From: JARYLZ01 sp964388275
GTDB lineage: Bacteria; Bacteroidota; Ignavibacteria; SZUA-365
Assembly: GCA_964388275.1 (NCBI GenBank)
Contig: CAYLZD010000012.1
Coordinates: forward strand, 33,820-97,819
Length of the DNA stretch: 64,000 bases
Direction: 5' to 3'
Made by a program: the position numbers and the translations under genes. The notes beneath the pieces are model-generated. The model saw only the letters and a program-made list of their open reading frames with translations, did not search any database and was not told the origin of the DNA. Of this stretch, positions 1 through 9,307 are shown piece after piece (the stretch's first letter is position 1; each line of letters opens with the position of its first letter).

Positions 1-696
1 GCGCAAGGAGCCGATGTTCATCCCGTATTGAACGAAAAACATCACGAGAAACGCGGGCAAGACAAGCAGGGTGGTCATGTGATTCGTGAAGGACAATCCG
101 AGCGCCAATGCGGTCAGAAGCCGGCGCCGCGCCCTGCTCGATTCGTCGAGGGCGGGGTCGTACAGCGCCGTCGAAGAAAGCCATAAGAGCAGTATCAGCA
201 GGGGCAGATGCAGCGCATACACTTCTATCGAAAGCGCTGTTCTCCAGAATGTCTCCGAAAAAGCAATAAACATCGCACCGAAAACCGCGAGTACAAGGCG
301 CACGGCGGGCGCGGTCACGGCGGCCGGGCGCTTCCGGGGTTGCGATCCGCCTTTGCCCTTGCCGGTGGCGCGACGCGCCGGTTTTTCGGAAAGCAGACCG
401 AGCATGAACCATAATGCATGCACAAGAATGGCGACGGAAACGGATACCATGACCGCCGCGAAGATATTGAGCCGCACGATGCCGTCTCCGAGAGGCAACT
501 CGGCCCACAAACCCGTCAACATGGTGAACAGCGGATATCCGGTCGGGTGAGCGATTCCGAAAGTGTGCGCCACCGCGGCCAATTCACCGGCATCTATGAA
601 GGATACCGAAGGTGCTGATGTTAGCAGGTAGGCCGCAAAGGCCGCAATCGAAGCGCAGACGGCCGAAATATGAACATGTCTGGGCGTTATACTCAT
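1..696 (-). CDS. DUF2723 (TMEM260-like) membrane protein, C-terminus outside the window
   Basis: The reverse strand is open from an ATG at 694-696, preceded by an AGGAAAG ribosome site, to the window edge, giving 232 codons with no stop. The N-terminus has a membrane helix and then the segment IDAGELAAVAHTFGIAHPTG, shared almost exactly with the next gene. That DAGE...TFG...PTGYPL pattern marks DUF2723. The eukaryotic relative TMEM260 is a protein O-mannosyltransferase, so a GT-C glycosyltransferase role at the cytoplasmic membrane is a reasonable inference, not shown here. A basic linker rich in K/R/G (about residues 105-125) separates the first helices from the rest. Partial only because of the window boundary. 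Confidence 0.85.
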   Translation of the reverse strand, partial: MSITPRHVHISAVCASIAAFAAYLLTSAPSVSFIDAGELAAVAHTFGIAHPTGYPLFTMLTGLWAELPLGDGIVRLNIFAAVMVSVSVAILVHALWFMLGLLSEKPARRATGKGKGGSQPRKRPAAVTAPAVRLVLAVFGAMFIAFSETFWRTALSIEVYALHLPLLILLLWLSSTALYDPALDESSRARRRLLTALALGLSFTNHMTTLLVLPAFLVMFFVQYGMNIGSLR

Positions 697-772
697 ATTC
701 TCTTTCCTGTTTAATGAAATTCGAACCGGATTAGCGGGCTCCTTTACATCTATCCGCGACATCCCGGTTCTG

Positions 773-2689
773 TTATCGAAAGTCACTCCTGGCTCGAGAG
801 ATAAGTGCCCATTTACGCCAGCGCTCGCCGGCGGAAAACTGCCTGAATCCTGAAGCCCGTTGGAAGTATCCGTCCGCGTCCGCCCGCCTGCCATGCCTCC
901 ACAGCCAGAATCCGCGCGCGGCCAGCTGCCTGAAGTATCTGTGCTCCAGCGAGCGCAGGTAATCGTCGCTTCGAGTGGGCAATTGAAACACAAAGTCGTC
1001 ATAAACCGGCTGATCAGGGGACGGGAGCTCTTCCTCCCGGTAAACCCGCACGACCATTCCTTCCGGAACCGCCTCCAGCGACAAAGGGATTTGCGCATCC
1101 AAACCTACTGTGAAGCACACCGGGCGGATTTTTTCCGCCGTCTTGATTACGTCCTTCAGCAGCCGCGCGTGCAAGGCGTCCAGGCGTCCCAAAGATGACG
1201 GCGTTCCTCTTTCCGCCTGAACGTATTCCCGGAGGTATTCGTACGCAGACGGTTCCACACCGGTGAATAATTCCGGTTCGGACTTCATCAGACGCTTCAG
1301 ATACCACGGTTTGCGGAGCAGGCGTATGTCGACCGCGGTTACGTCCGTTCTCACGCCTTCCACCTTCTGCAGATACAGCAGCGGGGAGGTCAGCAGGTGC
1401 CATTCATTCGTAAGCAGCAAGGATCCGGGCTTCAGGGACCGCAGCACGTTCATGACGTAATCCTCGGTCATGTGGTTGTCGTGTTCGGTGACCGCCGGGT
1501 ATGCCGATCCGATTTGAAATCCGATTCCGGCCAGCAGCAGAAGTCCTGCCGCGAATCGCAAGATCATCTGACGGGCCGCCAGCGCGGCTCGCACGCCGAG
1601 CGCGATCCAGATCGCAATTGCCATGTTGAACGGCAGCATGTACTGTGCGATTTCATATTGCATCATGGCGCATACAAGGGCCAGTGCCGATGCGCATAAC
1701 AGGGCGGCCATGAAACCGGCGGAGGGCCTGCGCCGGAATGACGCGACCACTCCTGCTAAAATGAAAGGAAAAAGCAGAGGACCGAACTCGGCTGGAAATG
1801 TTTCAAATACATGCGACATCTGCAATTCGACCGTTTCCATATTCCATATCGAAAGATTGGACGTTCCTTTCGCCGTCAGATGTTCGAGCAGTCCGGCGAT
1901 CGATGAGGCATCGCCCCACGCATAGGCCGCCGCCGCGCGAACTGGAAGGAACAACACCGGCGAATACCCGAGCAATAAAAAGGGAAGCCCCCTCAATATG
2001 GACTCGGGAATCCGCTGTAATGATCCGATGCGCGTGTACAGGAGGAACAACAGCAGGGGCAGAACCACAACTATCGCGCTGCTGTGAGCGAAAGCGAGAC
2101 CCAAGATAAACGCGAGCAGCATGCCTTTGAGGCGACGGGCCCGCCTGCCCGTCCGTTTATCCAGCATGGCGCCGGCCGCGGCCCACAACAGCAGGGAGAG
2201 AAGCAGAACGAATAGCGGGGCTGTTCCGAATGAGAGCGAGGAATGCCACCAAGTCTTGGAAAAGCCCGTCGCCAGAGTGGCCCCGGCAGCGGCGATAAGA
2301 GACGCTGTTTTCGCGGGAGCATGTTTTTCGTACGGCGGCCGTTGCGCGCCGGTCCCTTGCGATCGATCGTCCACTGGCGCCGGCCTGGAATATTCCAGGA
2401 AAAGCAGGGCGAACCTCGAGAACACCGCGAGGGCAAGCGCCGAGAACAAGGCCGACAAAAGGTTCAGCTTGTAAATGACCGATCCGAATGGCAGCAAATG
2501 CGCCCAGACACCCGAGATGATAACGAGCAAAGGATAACCGGTCGGCTGCGGCACTCCGAAGGTCCATGCGGCCGCGGCGAGCTCCCCGGCGTCAAGCACG
2601 ACGAGCGAAGGCGCGAGCGACACGATATACGCGATCAGGGCGATCAGGGCGGGCGCAACTGCGGCGATCGCGCTGCGCAAAGCGCTCAT
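773..2689 (-). CDS. DUF2723 (TMEM260-like) multi-pass membrane protein, tandem paralogue
   Basis: A 638-residue protein with about ten or more hydrophobic helices in residues 1-400, then a soluble C-terminal part. The motif LDAGELAAAAWTFGVPQPTG near residue 33 matches the gene downstream at 1-696, so the two are tandem paralogues 76 bases apart. The last 40 residues (…RHGRRADADGYFQRA…) resemble a TPR-like helical pair. The family is linked to protein O-mannosylation through TMEM260, and Bacteroidota O-glycosylate many exported proteins, so a lipid-linked-sugar transferase is the best guess. Its start overlaps the stop of the ABC ATPase gene by 4 bases (ATGA), implying translational coupling. 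Confidence 0.85.
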   Translation of the reverse strand: MSALRSAIAAVAPALIALIAYIVSLAPSLVVLDAGELAAAAWTFGVPQPTGYPLLVIISGVWAHLLPFGSVIYKLNLLSALFSALALAVFSRFALLFLEYSRPAPVDDRSQGTGAQRPPYEKHAPAKTASLIAAAGATLATGFSKTWWHSSLSFGTAPLFVLLLSLLLWAAAGAMLDKRTGRRARRLKGMLLAFILGLAFAHSSAIVVVLPLLLFLLYTRIGSLQRIPESILRGLPFLLLGYSPVLFLPVRAAAAYAWGDASSIAGLLEHLTAKGTSNLSIWNMETVELQMSHVFETFPAEFGPLLFPFILAGVVASFRRRPSAGFMAALLCASALALVCAMMQYEIAQYMLPFNMAIAIWIALGVRAALAARQMILRFAAGLLLLAGIGFQIGSAYPAVTEHDNHMTEDYVMNVLRSLKPGSLLLTNEWHLLTSPLLYLQKVEGVRTDVTAVDIRLLRKPWYLKRLMKSEPELFTGVEPSAYEYLREYVQAERGTPSSLGRLDALHARLLKDVIKTAEKIRPVCFTVGLDAQIPLSLEAVPEGMVVRVYREEELPSPDQPVYDDFVFQLPTRSDDYLRSLEHRYFRQLAARGFWLWRHGRRADADGYFQRASGFRQFSAGERWRKWALISRARSDFR

Positions 2690-3618
2690 CCGGGCCTCCC
2701 GCCCGATTCCGGATGCTCCGTTATGGACAGGAAATAGTCCTCGAGTGATCGGCGCGGAGCGAATGCGGACACTTCAATTCCGGCGCGGACAAGGAAGGCG
2801 TTGGTCCCGGCCAATTTCTGCTCCGGCATCGCGCACATTATGTGATCGCCTCGGTCTTCAACTTCCTGAGTCCACTCCAGCTCCGAAAGCAAATGGAAAG
2901 CCCTGTCCTGCGGCGCGGCCTGGACGCGCACCGAGACATGCTCGCGGCTGAGCAAGTCGACGACGCCGCCCTGCACGATCATTTCGCCGCGGTGCAGAAT
3001 GCACATGCGGTTGGCCACTTGCTCTATCTCGTTGAGCAGGTGCGAAGACAGAAATATGGTCATCCCCTGCTCGCGATTCAGAGCGCGGATGAGTTCGCGA
3101 ACCTCTTTCATGCCCTGCGGATCCAGACCGTTGGTGGGCTCATCGAGAATCAGGAACTCGGGCGAACACAACAATGCCTGTGCAATGCCGAGCCGTTGTT
3201 TCATGCCGTGCGAATACGACTTGACTCGATCGCCGGCGCGATCCCCGAGACCCACCGTATCCAACACAGTGTCAATCCGCTTGGCGTCCTCGATTCCGTA
3301 CAGCGCCTGTACTATCTCGAGGTTCTTCCTTGCGCTGAGGTACTGGTAAAAATCCGGCTTCTCCACCAGACCGCCGATCCGGGCAAGCACCGACCTGTCC
3401 GAAGTGATGTCCGCGCCGAACAACTCGACGGCGCCGGAGGTCGGGCGAATCAGGGAAAGCGCCATGCGGATTGTCGTGCTTTTACCCGCGCCGTTCGGTC
3501 CGAGAAACCCGTATATGTCTCCCCTGCGCACCTCGATATTCAGATTCTTTACGGCGTAACGCCGGCCGAAGCGCTTGCAGAGACCGTTGGTTTTGAGTAT
3601 TACTTCGGCAGCTTCCAT
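2686..3618 (-). CDS. ABC transporter ATP-binding protein (BcrA/CcmA-type)
   Basis: A 310-residue nucleotide-binding subunit. Visible motifs are Walker A GPNGAGKST (residues 40-48), signature SHGMKQR (136-142), Walker B LILDEP (156-161) and the switch histidine H193. The C-terminal 80 residues form the extra domain typical of drug- or lipid-exporting BcrA-like ATPases. No permease is encoded next to it: the upstream gene is hutI and the downstream genes are the DUF2723 pair, with a 4-base overlap. It either works with a permease encoded elsewhere or serves the DUF2723 proteins. The substrate cannot be read from the sequence. Confidence 0.9.
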   Translation of the reverse strand: MEAAEVILKTNGLCKRFGRRYAVKNLNIEVRRGDIYGFLGPNGAGKSTTIRMALSLIRPTSGAVELFGADITSDRSVLARIGGLVEKPDFYQYLSARKNLEIVQALYGIEDAKRIDTVLDTVGLGDRAGDRVKSYSHGMKQRLGIAQALLCSPEFLILDEPTNGLDPQGMKEVRELIRALNREQGMTIFLSSHLLNEIEQVANRMCILHRGEMIVQGGVVDLLSREHVSVRVQAAPQDRAFHLLSELEWTQEVEDRGDHIMCAMPEQKLAGTNAFLVRAGIEVSAFAPRRSLEDYFLSITEHPESGGRPG

Positions 3619-3660
3619 TATTCCGGGTCCTTTCCGCGGCGGCGGCGTTCATCGCGTCCG

Positions 3661-4923
3661 TCACGCGTTGGAATACCGTTTCTCCAGAGCGATATGTCCG
3701 TTTTTCACAACGGTGGTCAGATGATTGACTCCGAAATGATACAAGATCCTTTCGAAGGAGGGAACGTCGAATATCAACAGATCTGCCTGCTTGCCTTCCT
3801 CGATGCTGCCTAAGCGGTCCGAAAGTCCGAGAGCGGCGGCGGCATTGAGCGTGAGCGCCGTAATGGTCTCCTCCATGGTCATGCGCATCTGGATTGCAGC
3901 GAGGCTCCCCATCAGCTGAATATTCTCGCTCATGCAGCTGCCGGGATTCATGTCCGTCGCCACGGCGACCGGCAAGCCGGCTGCAATGACGCGGCGCGCA
4001 TCGGGCATCGCTTCCCCCAGAAAGAGCGACACACCCGGCAGCAGCACGGCGACCACGCCGGCTTTCCGCATGAGTTCGAGTCCCTCGTCGCTCGCGTGAT
4101 CCAGATGATCAGCGGACAGGGCTTCGAACTCCGCGGCCAGTTCGGCGCCGCCGCCTCCTGTGATCTGATCGGCGTGCACACGGGTTCTGAGTCCGCGCGA
4201 TCGCGCCGCCGACAGCACCGCCCTGCCCTCTTCGAGGGTGAATGCACCGCGCTCGACGAAAACGTCGCAGGATTCCGCCAGCGAACGGCGTGCGACTTCA
4301 GGTATCAGTTCGTCCGTCAGCAAAGCGAGGTAGCCGTCCCGCCGGTCGCGATAGTCGAAAGGTATCGTATGGGCGCCGAGAAAGGTGGGTGAGATTTCCA
4401 CGACATGCAGCCGCTTCAGTTCGTCGATCACTTCGAGCATCTTGATCTCGTTCGCGGCATCGAGTCCGTAGCCGGATTTGATCTCCACGGTGGTGGAGCC
4501 GAAACCCAGGCAGGAATCCAGACGCAGCAGCGCGCTGTCGAGAAGCTCGATATGATTCGCGGATCTGGTGGCTTTGACCGTGGTGTTTATTCCTCCGCCC
4601 GAGGCCGCGATTTCGGCATACGAGGCCCCCGCGATGCGCGCGGCGAATTCCTTTTCCCTGGCGCCCGCAAAGACGAGATGCGTGTGACAATCGACGAAGC
4701 CCGGCAGAACGGTTTTGCCCATTGCGTTGATGGAACGCTCGGCAGATCCGACCTCGACTTCGTCGCTGGGTCCCGCATAAACGATGATTCCATCCTTTAT
4801 TCCGACAGCGCCGTCCTCGATGATGCGAAGATCGCGCATGCCTTCGCCCGTCTTGAAGCGGGCGCCGAGGGAGGCGACAGTCACCACCTGCTCGGCATTG
4901 TAAATGAGAAGATCGAAGTTCAT
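3661..4923 (-). CDS. hutI: imidazolonepropionase
   Basis: A 420-residue amidohydrolase that hydrolyses 4-imidazolone-5-propanoate to N-formimino-L-glutamate in cytosolic histidine degradation. The metal site is visible: HTH at residues 80-82, H250 in HADQI and D324 in ATDMNPGS. The family signature KSGYGLD lies at 149-155 and LGAHTIP at about 182-188. Length matches the family. No other hut gene is in the window. The start overlaps the end of aspS by 4 bases (ATGA), and a 42-base gap separates it from the ABC ATPase, so all may be one transcript. Confidence 0.95.
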   Translation of the reverse strand: MNFDLLIYNAEQVVTVASLGARFKTGEGMRDLRIIEDGAVGIKDGIIVYAGPSDEVEVGSAERSINAMGKTVLPGFVDCHTHLVFAGAREKEFAARIAGASYAEIAASGGGINTTVKATRSANHIELLDSALLRLDSCLGFGSTTVEIKSGYGLDAANEIKMLEVIDELKRLHVVEISPTFLGAHTIPFDYRDRRDGYLALLTDELIPEVARRSLAESCDVFVERGAFTLEEGRAVLSAARSRGLRTRVHADQITGGGGAELAAEFEALSADHLDHASDEGLELMRKAGVVAVLLPGVSLFLGEAMPDARRVIAAGLPVAVATDMNPGSCMSENIQLMGSLAAIQMRMTMEETITALTLNAAAALGLSDRLGSIEEGKQADLLIFDVPSFERILYHFGVNHLTTVVKNGHIALEKRYSNA

Positions 4924-6689
4924 CGACGGATATCGATATGAAGTTCCCGCAACTGTTTCTCATCCACCGACGAGGGCGCGCCGTCCATGAGTGAAAGCGC
5001 GCTGTTCGTCTTGGGAAATGCAATCACATCCCTGATCGAGGAAATGCCGGCGAGCAGGGTCACAATCCTGTCCAGCCCGAGCGCTATGCCGCCGTGAGGC
5101 GGGGCGCCGTAGCGGAAGGCTTCGATAAGGAAACCGAATTTCTCGCGGATTTCGCCTTCGCCGAGACCCAGCAGGCGGAAGATTTTCTCCTGCAAAGCGG
5201 CGTCATGTATTCGTATGCTGCCGCTTCCAACCTCGCTCCCGTTCCAAACCAGATCATAGCAGTCGGCCCGGACTGCTCCGGGATCCGCATCCAAAAGCGG
5301 TGTATCGGAGGGATGCGGCCCCGTGAAAGGGTGGTGTTCCGCGACCCAGCGCCCTGCGCCGGTATCGAATTGAAACAGAGGAAAATCCACTACCCAGAGC
5401 AGTCTATGCCGGCCCGGGTCGATCAGTCCGAGTTCGCGGCCGAGTTCCAGGCGTATGACGCCGAGCGCGGCCAAAGCGGTTTTGCGGTCGGCATGGGCGG
5501 CGATCAGCAGAAGATCGCCGTCGCCGGCCCTGAAGGCGCCTCGTATGGCGGCTATCATCCCTTCATCCAGGAATTTGGCGGCGGGCGACTGTATCCCGCC
5601 GTCGACGGCCTTCATCCAGAGCAGGCCGCCGAGACCGAGCTGCCGCGCCCTCTCTGCGAGAGCGTCGAGTTGTTTCCGGCTGAAATCAGCCTTTCCGTCG
5701 ACCTTGAGTCCGATCACCGCGCCACCCGCCGCCAGCGCATCGGAGAAAACTGCGAACGCGGCGCCGCGCACGATTTCATCCAGCGCCGTGAAGGCCATGT
5801 CGAAACGAAGATCCGGTTTGTCACTGCCGTACAACGACATGGCTTCATCCCAACTCAGCCTTGGAAGGGGAAGTTCGATCTCGACGCCGAGAACCGCTCT
5901 GAAAACCTCGGCGATAAAGCCCTCGGTGACTGTGAATATGTCGTCCCGGGTCACGAAGGACATTTCCAGATCTATCTGAGTGAACTCCGGCTGCCGGTCG
6001 GCGCGCAGATCTTCGTCGCGGAAGCATTTCACGATCTGAACATAACGATCGAAACCCGCGACCATAAGGAGCTGCTTGTAAGTCTGCGGGGACTGAGGAA
6101 GAGCGTAAAATTTGCCGGGATGCACGCGGCTCGGCACCAGATAATCCCTCGCGCCTTCCGGCGTGCTTTTCATGAGCACAGGCGTTTCGATCTCGATAAA
6201 ATCCTGAGAATCGAAATAGCTGTGCGCGACTCCGCAAACTTTGTGTCTTAGAAACAGGTTCTGCTGAAGGACGGGACGGCGGAGATCAAGATACCTGTAG
6301 GCGAGACGCAGATCCTCGTTAGCGTCCACTTCGTCGAGTATTTCGAACGGCGGGATTTCCGAGCGGTTGAGAATCTCGAAGCTGTCGGCGAGTATTTCAA
6401 TCTCGCCTGTCGGCATTTTCTCGTTTCTTGTGCCGTCCGGCCTGTGCCGCACCGTCCCGGTAATCGAAAGCACGTATTCCGACCTGAGGTCTTTCGCGGC
6501 AGCATGGACATCCGGACGATGCTGAGGGGAGAACACGGCCTGTGTTACACCGTAGCGGTCGCGAATATCCACGAAAATCATGCCGCCGAGATCCCGCCGC
6601 TTCTGGAGCCACCCGTTCAGGGTCACGGTTTTACCGGAGTCGGCAGCCCTGAGTTCGCCGCAGGTGTGTGTTCGCTTGTTGAATTGCAT
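4920..6689 (-). CDS. aspS: aspartyl-tRNA synthetase
   Basis: Class II synthetase that charges tRNA-Asp. I start it at the ATG at 6687-6689, giving MQFNKRTHTCGEL and 589 residues, the usual bacterial length. The reading frame extends 37 codons further but that part looks non-coding. Seen: N-terminal OB-fold with RRDLGG (residues 31-36), motif 2 FRDEDLRADRQPEF (223-236), an inserted GAD domain, and motif 3 GIALGLDRI near the C-terminus. Leucine in RRDLGG, where many non-discriminating enzymes have histidine, hints at an Asp-specific (discriminating) enzyme. This is inference only. Confidence 0.95.
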   Translation of the reverse strand: MQFNKRTHTCGELRAADSGKTVTLNGWLQKRRDLGGMIFVDIRDRYGVTQAVFSPQHRPDVHAAAKDLRSEYVLSITGTVRHRPDGTRNEKMPTGEIEILADSFEILNRSEIPPFEILDEVDANEDLRLAYRYLDLRRPVLQQNLFLRHKVCGVAHSYFDSQDFIEIETPVLMKSTPEGARDYLVPSRVHPGKFYALPQSPQTYKQLLMVAGFDRYVQIVKCFRDEDLRADRQPEFTQIDLEMSFVTRDDIFTVTEGFIAEVFRAVLGVEIELPLPRLSWDEAMSLYGSDKPDLRFDMAFTALDEIVRGAAFAVFSDALAAGGAVIGLKVDGKADFSRKQLDALAERARQLGLGGLLWMKAVDGGIQSPAAKFLDEGMIAAIRGAFRAGDGDLLLIAAHADRKTALAALGVIRLELGRELGLIDPGRHRLLWVVDFPLFQFDTGAGRWVAEHHPFTGPHPSDTPLLDADPGAVRADCYDLVWNGSEVGSGSIRIHDAALQEKIFRLLGLGEGEIREKFGFLIEAFRYGAPPHGGIALGLDRIVTLLAGISSIRDVIAFPKTNSALSLMDGAPSSVDEKQLRELHIDIRR

Positions 6690-6930
6690 TTGTCGTCCGG
6701 ATATTACGAGGCCTGAAAGGGAAAATATAGCTAAATACCCGGAAGCGGGGAAGCGCATCTCTTTCCCGACGACAGATATTCCCACAAGCGGCGGCGGCAT
6801 CCATTGGAACCGGATTAATGCCGTCTTCAGTTATTTCGAATCGCAAATCTTATGCGTAGTTTTTTATTGACAACGATACGCGCGCCCGACCGCGCGTCCA
6901 ACTGCGAAGAACCCTTTAAACCCAAAAATT

Positions 6931-9162
6931 ATGCTGGAACGAATCCTGATCACGTCCTGCGTGATCCTCCTCTGCCGCCCTTTGTCACAGGCCCAGTACC
7001 TGTGCGTGCCGCTTCCATCGGCGGCGTCCAATCCGGGCCGGTTGAACTTGGAAACGGACATACCGAGTCCCATGCCCGGAGACGGCTGGACCGTCATCTA
7101 CAGGCAACAGTCCGCCGATCCGGTCTGGTCGATGAGCGCGGCCCTTCCTTTCCCTTTCGAATTCGCGGGCGAAGCGGTGGATTCCTTCAAGGTGTCGAGC
7201 TCGGGAGTGCTCACTTTCACGACGTCCGCTCCCGGGGCCCCTCCATATTCCAACCTGGCGCTGCCGAATCCGGCCGTTCCGGACAAGTCGATTTGCTTAC
7301 TGGGACTCCGGGCCGCGGGCAACTTCGCATCAATAGTGTACGAAAATTCCGCGCGGACGCCGACTATCAGAATTAAAACCTTCGGGTATGAAAATCCTGG
7401 CGGCAGGCAGCTCTGGATATCGTTTACAGGCTTTTCGACGCCCGGCCTCGATAGCAGCCGGGCGATCCTGAGCAACTGGGCCGTCGTGCTCGATGAAGGA
7501 GGCAATTACATCCACATAGTCGATCAATGCACCTTCTCCTACGCGACCATCACGGGGGGATTCAAGCCCGACACGTTAAATACGCATCTTTCAGTCGGAA
7601 TACAGGTCAACGCTTCCACTGCGTACACGGCGAGCCAGTCACCTGACGTTCCCTCCCGAGTTGTAAATCCCAGAATAGGCGCTTCCCTGTTGTTCACGCC
7701 ATCCGACAACTGCTTTTATACATTCATCCCCGCGCCTCCGGCAGACAGGCGTGATTTGAGCGTATTCAGAATCGACCTCGATGATTACACCAACGGCCGG
7801 CCATCCGGGATCAACGTGCGGGGCGAGCTGGTCAATTACGGAACTCCCGTACACGCCTTCCGGCTCCGCATGCACACCGGCGCAGGCGAGCCGATCGACA
7901 CCTCTCTGAGCGGACTCGATCTACCGACCGGAGGAACGTATGCCTTCACGTCGGGCACATGGCGCCCGCCTGCTTCGGCAGGGCATGAAATCCGGATCTG
8001 GTGCGATGACATCGACGGCGGCTTTCCGGATGCATGCCATCCGAACGACACGGGCATGACTGCTACGTTCTACATGTCTGATCCGCCGAAAAGACGCGTC
8101 CTGCTGGAAGATTTCACCGGAACCTGGTGCGGCTATTGTCCGAGAGGCCTGTATGCCATTGAGCACGCCCTGAAGCATGAGCCGGACGCAATTGGCATCG
8201 CATTGCACGGAGGCAACGACCCCATGAAAAATCCGTATTCCGACGCCATGGCGAAGTCTTTCCAGAGCGGATTCCCTTCAGGAATGGCGAACAGGGCAAC
8301 GTTTTTCCGCGAGGGAGAATTCAAGCCGACTATGAACATTCCGATCAGCGGATATATCAACGGCGAGCCATTCTTGGAGAAGGCGAAGCGCCTGCTGCAA
8401 ATTCCAACCCCGGTTTCAGTTGTGATGACGAATGCATACGACCCTGTGTCAAGGCGCCTCGATGTATCGGTCACTGCCCGCTTCGAAGCGGATGCATCCG
8501 GCGATTTCCGGATGGATGCAGTTCTTGTCGAGGACAGCGTCACCGGAGACGCATCCTACGATCAGCAGAACTACATGTCCGGAGATCCGAACGACCCATA
8601 TTGGGGAAAAATGCCGCGCGTGATAACGGATTTCGTCCACAGGCACGTGGCCAGACACAACATGGCCGGACCGGACAATGTCCACGGGACCCCCGGTCTG
8701 ATACCCGCATCGGTCAGCAGGGGCGGCAGTTACAACGCGCAGTATACGCACACGCTGCCAGCGGAATGGGACGCGTCGAAACTGACGATCGTCGCATTTG
8801 TAAGCAGCCACAACCGGGACAACGCGAGATTGGATATTCTGAATGCATCGAGCTCGGCTCTTGAAACGGCTGCGACCGGCGTCCCCTCACTCGTCACACC
8901 CGCCTCATTCGGATTGCAGATTTATCCCATGCCCTTCGCAGGGAATGTCAACCTTTCGTTTTCGCTTGATACCGAGCGTGACGTCAATATCGAAATCCGC
9001 AACATGCTTGGAGTCAAGTTGTACTCTAGCAACCTCGGCCGCATGCCGGGCGGCCGGCGCTCTTTAAAGCTCGCGACCATGCTTCTGCCAGCCGGAACCC
9101 ATATGCTGCTGCTCTCACAAGACGGTAAAACGGAGGCGCGGCCACTCTGCATCGTCAGATGA
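6931..9162 (+). CDS. secreted Omp28-like protein with thioredoxin-type CGYC motif and T9SS C-terminal domain
   Basis: A 743-residue exported protein. Residues 1-22 form a Sec signal peptide ending near SQAQ. A beta-rich N-terminal half is followed at about 388-560 by an Omp28/thioredoxin-like segment, LLEDFTGTWCGYCPRG, with the CGYC pair at residues 400-403. The last 80 residues (from about 665) are a T9SS type A sorting domain with a short IYPMPFAGN opening. It should cross the outer membrane by T9SS and be released or anchored at the surface. A redox role is possible, but many Omp28 relatives are uncharacterised. There is no clear Shine-Dalgarno, and the leader is AT-rich just before ATG. 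Confidence 0.85.
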   Translation: MLERILITSCVILLCRPLSQAQYLCVPLPSAASNPGRLNLETDIPSPMPGDGWTVIYRQQSADPVWSMSAALPFPFEFAGEAVDSFKVSSSGVLTFTTSAPGAPPYSNLALPNPAVPDKSICLLGLRAAGNFASIVYENSARTPTIRIKTFGYENPGGRQLWISFTGFSTPGLDSSRAILSNWAVVLDEGGNYIHIVDQCTFSYATITGGFKPDTLNTHLSVGIQVNASTAYTASQSPDVPSRVVNPRIGASLLFTPSDNCFYTFIPAPPADRRDLSVFRIDLDDYTNGRPSGINVRGELVNYGTPVHAFRLRMHTGAGEPIDTSLSGLDLPTGGTYAFTSGTWRPPASAGHEIRIWCDDIDGGFPDACHPNDTGMTATFYMSDPPKRRVLLEDFTGTWCGYCPRGLYAIEHALKHEPDAIGIALHGGNDPMKNPYSDAMAKSFQSGFPSGMANRATFFREGEFKPTMNIPISGYINGEPFLEKAKRLLQIPTPVSVVMTNAYDPVSRRLDVSVTARFEADASGDFRMDAVLVEDSVTGDASYDQQNYMSGDPNDPYWGKMPRVITDFVHRHVARHNMAGPDNVHGTPGLIPASVSRGGSYNAQYTHTLPAEWDASKLTIVAFVSSHNRDNARLDILNASSSALETAATGVPSLVTPASFGLQIYPMPFAGNVNLSFSLDTERDVNIEIRNMLGVKLYSSNLGRMPGGRRSLKLATMLLPAGTHMLLLSQDGKTEARPLCIVR

Positions 9163-9307
9163 GGTCCGCGCAAATCATTTGGCGGCCTCCAAGCGCCGGG
9201 AGCGGCGCTCCGCAACGGCGAAGACTGTTTGCACTTGCGCGCGGTCGGGCCGGCGCAAGCGGCATTTCAAACCGTCCGCTCTATCGCTCGACCCCGCGGA
9301 TTGCGCT

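Noticed and set aside
9195..9215. AGCGCC/GGCGCT hairpin between the Omp28-like gene and glnA as a terminator
   Set aside because: Six-base stem without a T-tract in either direction; support too thin.
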